DNA of 64,000 nucleotides from Chitinophagaceae bacterium (lineage in GTDB: Bacteria > Bacteroidota > Bacteroidia > Chitinophagales > Chitinophagaceae). Positions 63,549-64,000 of the stretch are shown piece by piece. The stretch is taken from the NCBI GenBank assembly GCA_016699815.1, contig CP065012.1, forward strand, positions 2,981,946 through 3,045,945, read 5' to 3'. The notes under the pieces are model-generated. The model was given only the letters and a program-made list of their open reading frames with translations, did no database searches and was not told where the DNA came from. How positions within the stretch are numbered: position 1 is the stretch's first letter; every line of letters starts with the position of its first letter. The translations under genes were made by a program, and so were the position numbers.

Positions 63549-64000
63549 TGGAGGATAAGCAAATAGTTTCCTGCAATCAATGCATCCTCACCAGTAAAGA
63601 GGATCCCAATCTTGTGCTGGACGAAAAAGGAATTTGTAACTATTGCCATTTGTACCTTGATGAAGTAAAGTTGCAAATAAAAACCGGCAAAGAAGGTGAA
63701 GATTTATTGAATAACACAATTGCTAAAATTAAGGATTACGCCAAAAACAAAAACTACGATTGCCTTATAGGAATAAGCGGCGGTGTGGACAGCAGCTATG
63801 TGGCTTACCTTGCACATAAAGCCGGCCTTAGGGCATTATGTGTGCATTTTGATAATGGCTGGAACAGTGAACTTGCGGTTGCCAATATTGAAAATATAGT
63901 AAGCAAACTTGGCTTTGATTTATATACTTATGTAATTAACTGGGAAGAATTTAAAGACCTTCAACTGGCTTATCTCAAAGCATCGGTAGTGGATATTGAA
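63548..64000 (+). CDS. N-acetyl sugar amidotransferase (WbpG/PseA-like), cut by window edge
   Basis: The first 151 codons are present. The N-terminus has a Cys4 zinc-like motif, CNQC (residues 9-12) and CNYC (31-34), followed by the PP-loop ATP-pyrophosphatase motif IGISGGVDSSYVAYLAHKAG at about residue 74. This combination is characteristic of the WbpG/PseA/LegA group, which amidates N-acetylated sugars for surface glycans using ammonia from a HisH/HisF-like partner. Those partner genes would be expected just outside the window. The start overlaps the previous stop by one base. Confidence 0.92.
   Translation, partial: MEDKQIVSCNQCILTSKEDPNLVLDEKGICNYCHLYLDEVKLQIKTGKEGEDLLNNTIAKIKDYAKNKNYDCLIGISGGVDSSYVAYLAHKAGLRALCVHFDNGWNSELAVANIENIVSKLGFDLYTYVINWEEFKDLQLAYLKASVVDIE

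Overview
The window reads as chromosome of a Bacteroidota bacterium, most likely of the Chitinophagaceae or a close relative. I infer this from two giant surface proteins with type IX secretion (T9SS) C-terminal sorting domains, TAnnTTTG-type -7 promoter elements, an HU-CCDC81 protein, a menaquinone (futalosine pathway) enzyme, a UpxY antiterminator, DUF6089 and GEVED domains, and many signal peptides ending in Ala|Gln. I saw no rRNA, tRNA, CRISPR array, insertion sequence or phage gene.

Bases 1-27800 are mostly housekeeping and envelope genes. They hold a secreted M43 metalloprotease (cut by the window edge), a lipoprotein glutaminyl cyclase, and a four-gene minus-strand operon (TPR protein, outer-membrane barrel, HU-CCDC81 membrane protein, methyltransferase). 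Next come DoxX, a glycogen/peptidoglycan-recycling pair (CBM20-GH77 glucanotransferase and dipeptide epimerase), two very small genes around a shared terminator, a decayed yegP-like pseudogene, purK, a PorE-like PD40-CRD-OmpA protein and a membrane-anchored papain-fold protein. A minus-strand run mqnE-folA-methyltransferase-pntAA-pntAB-pntB follows, then a nucleoside permease, a 5'-nucleotidase lipoprotein and an unknown secreted protein.

Bases 28000-49250 are two giant T9SS adhesin-like genes in tandem, each with a long untranslated leader. The first is split by a frameshift near 30600; the restored product would be about 2818 residues. The second is intact at 4059 residues. A clear terminator separates them, and another separates the second from guaA.

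Bases 49400-52170 hold guaA and a periplasmic binding protein. From 52200 to the right edge lies an exopolysaccharide/surface-glycan region. Minus-strand glf, an acyltransferase and a DUF6089 protein come first. A stand-alone 74-residue protein with a PxDGG-TM-basic tail (PID-CTERM-like exosortase substrate) follows. Then comes a plus-strand cluster: Wza-like export lipoprotein, Wzc-like tyrosine kinase with a Gly-Tyr tail, UpxY antiterminator, glycosyltransferase, Wzm/Wzt-type ABC exporter and a sugar amidotransferase cut by the edge.

The secreted proteins share one theme: most signal peptidase I sites are predicted to leave an N-terminal Gln, and the window also encodes the cyclase that would turn it into pyroglutamate.
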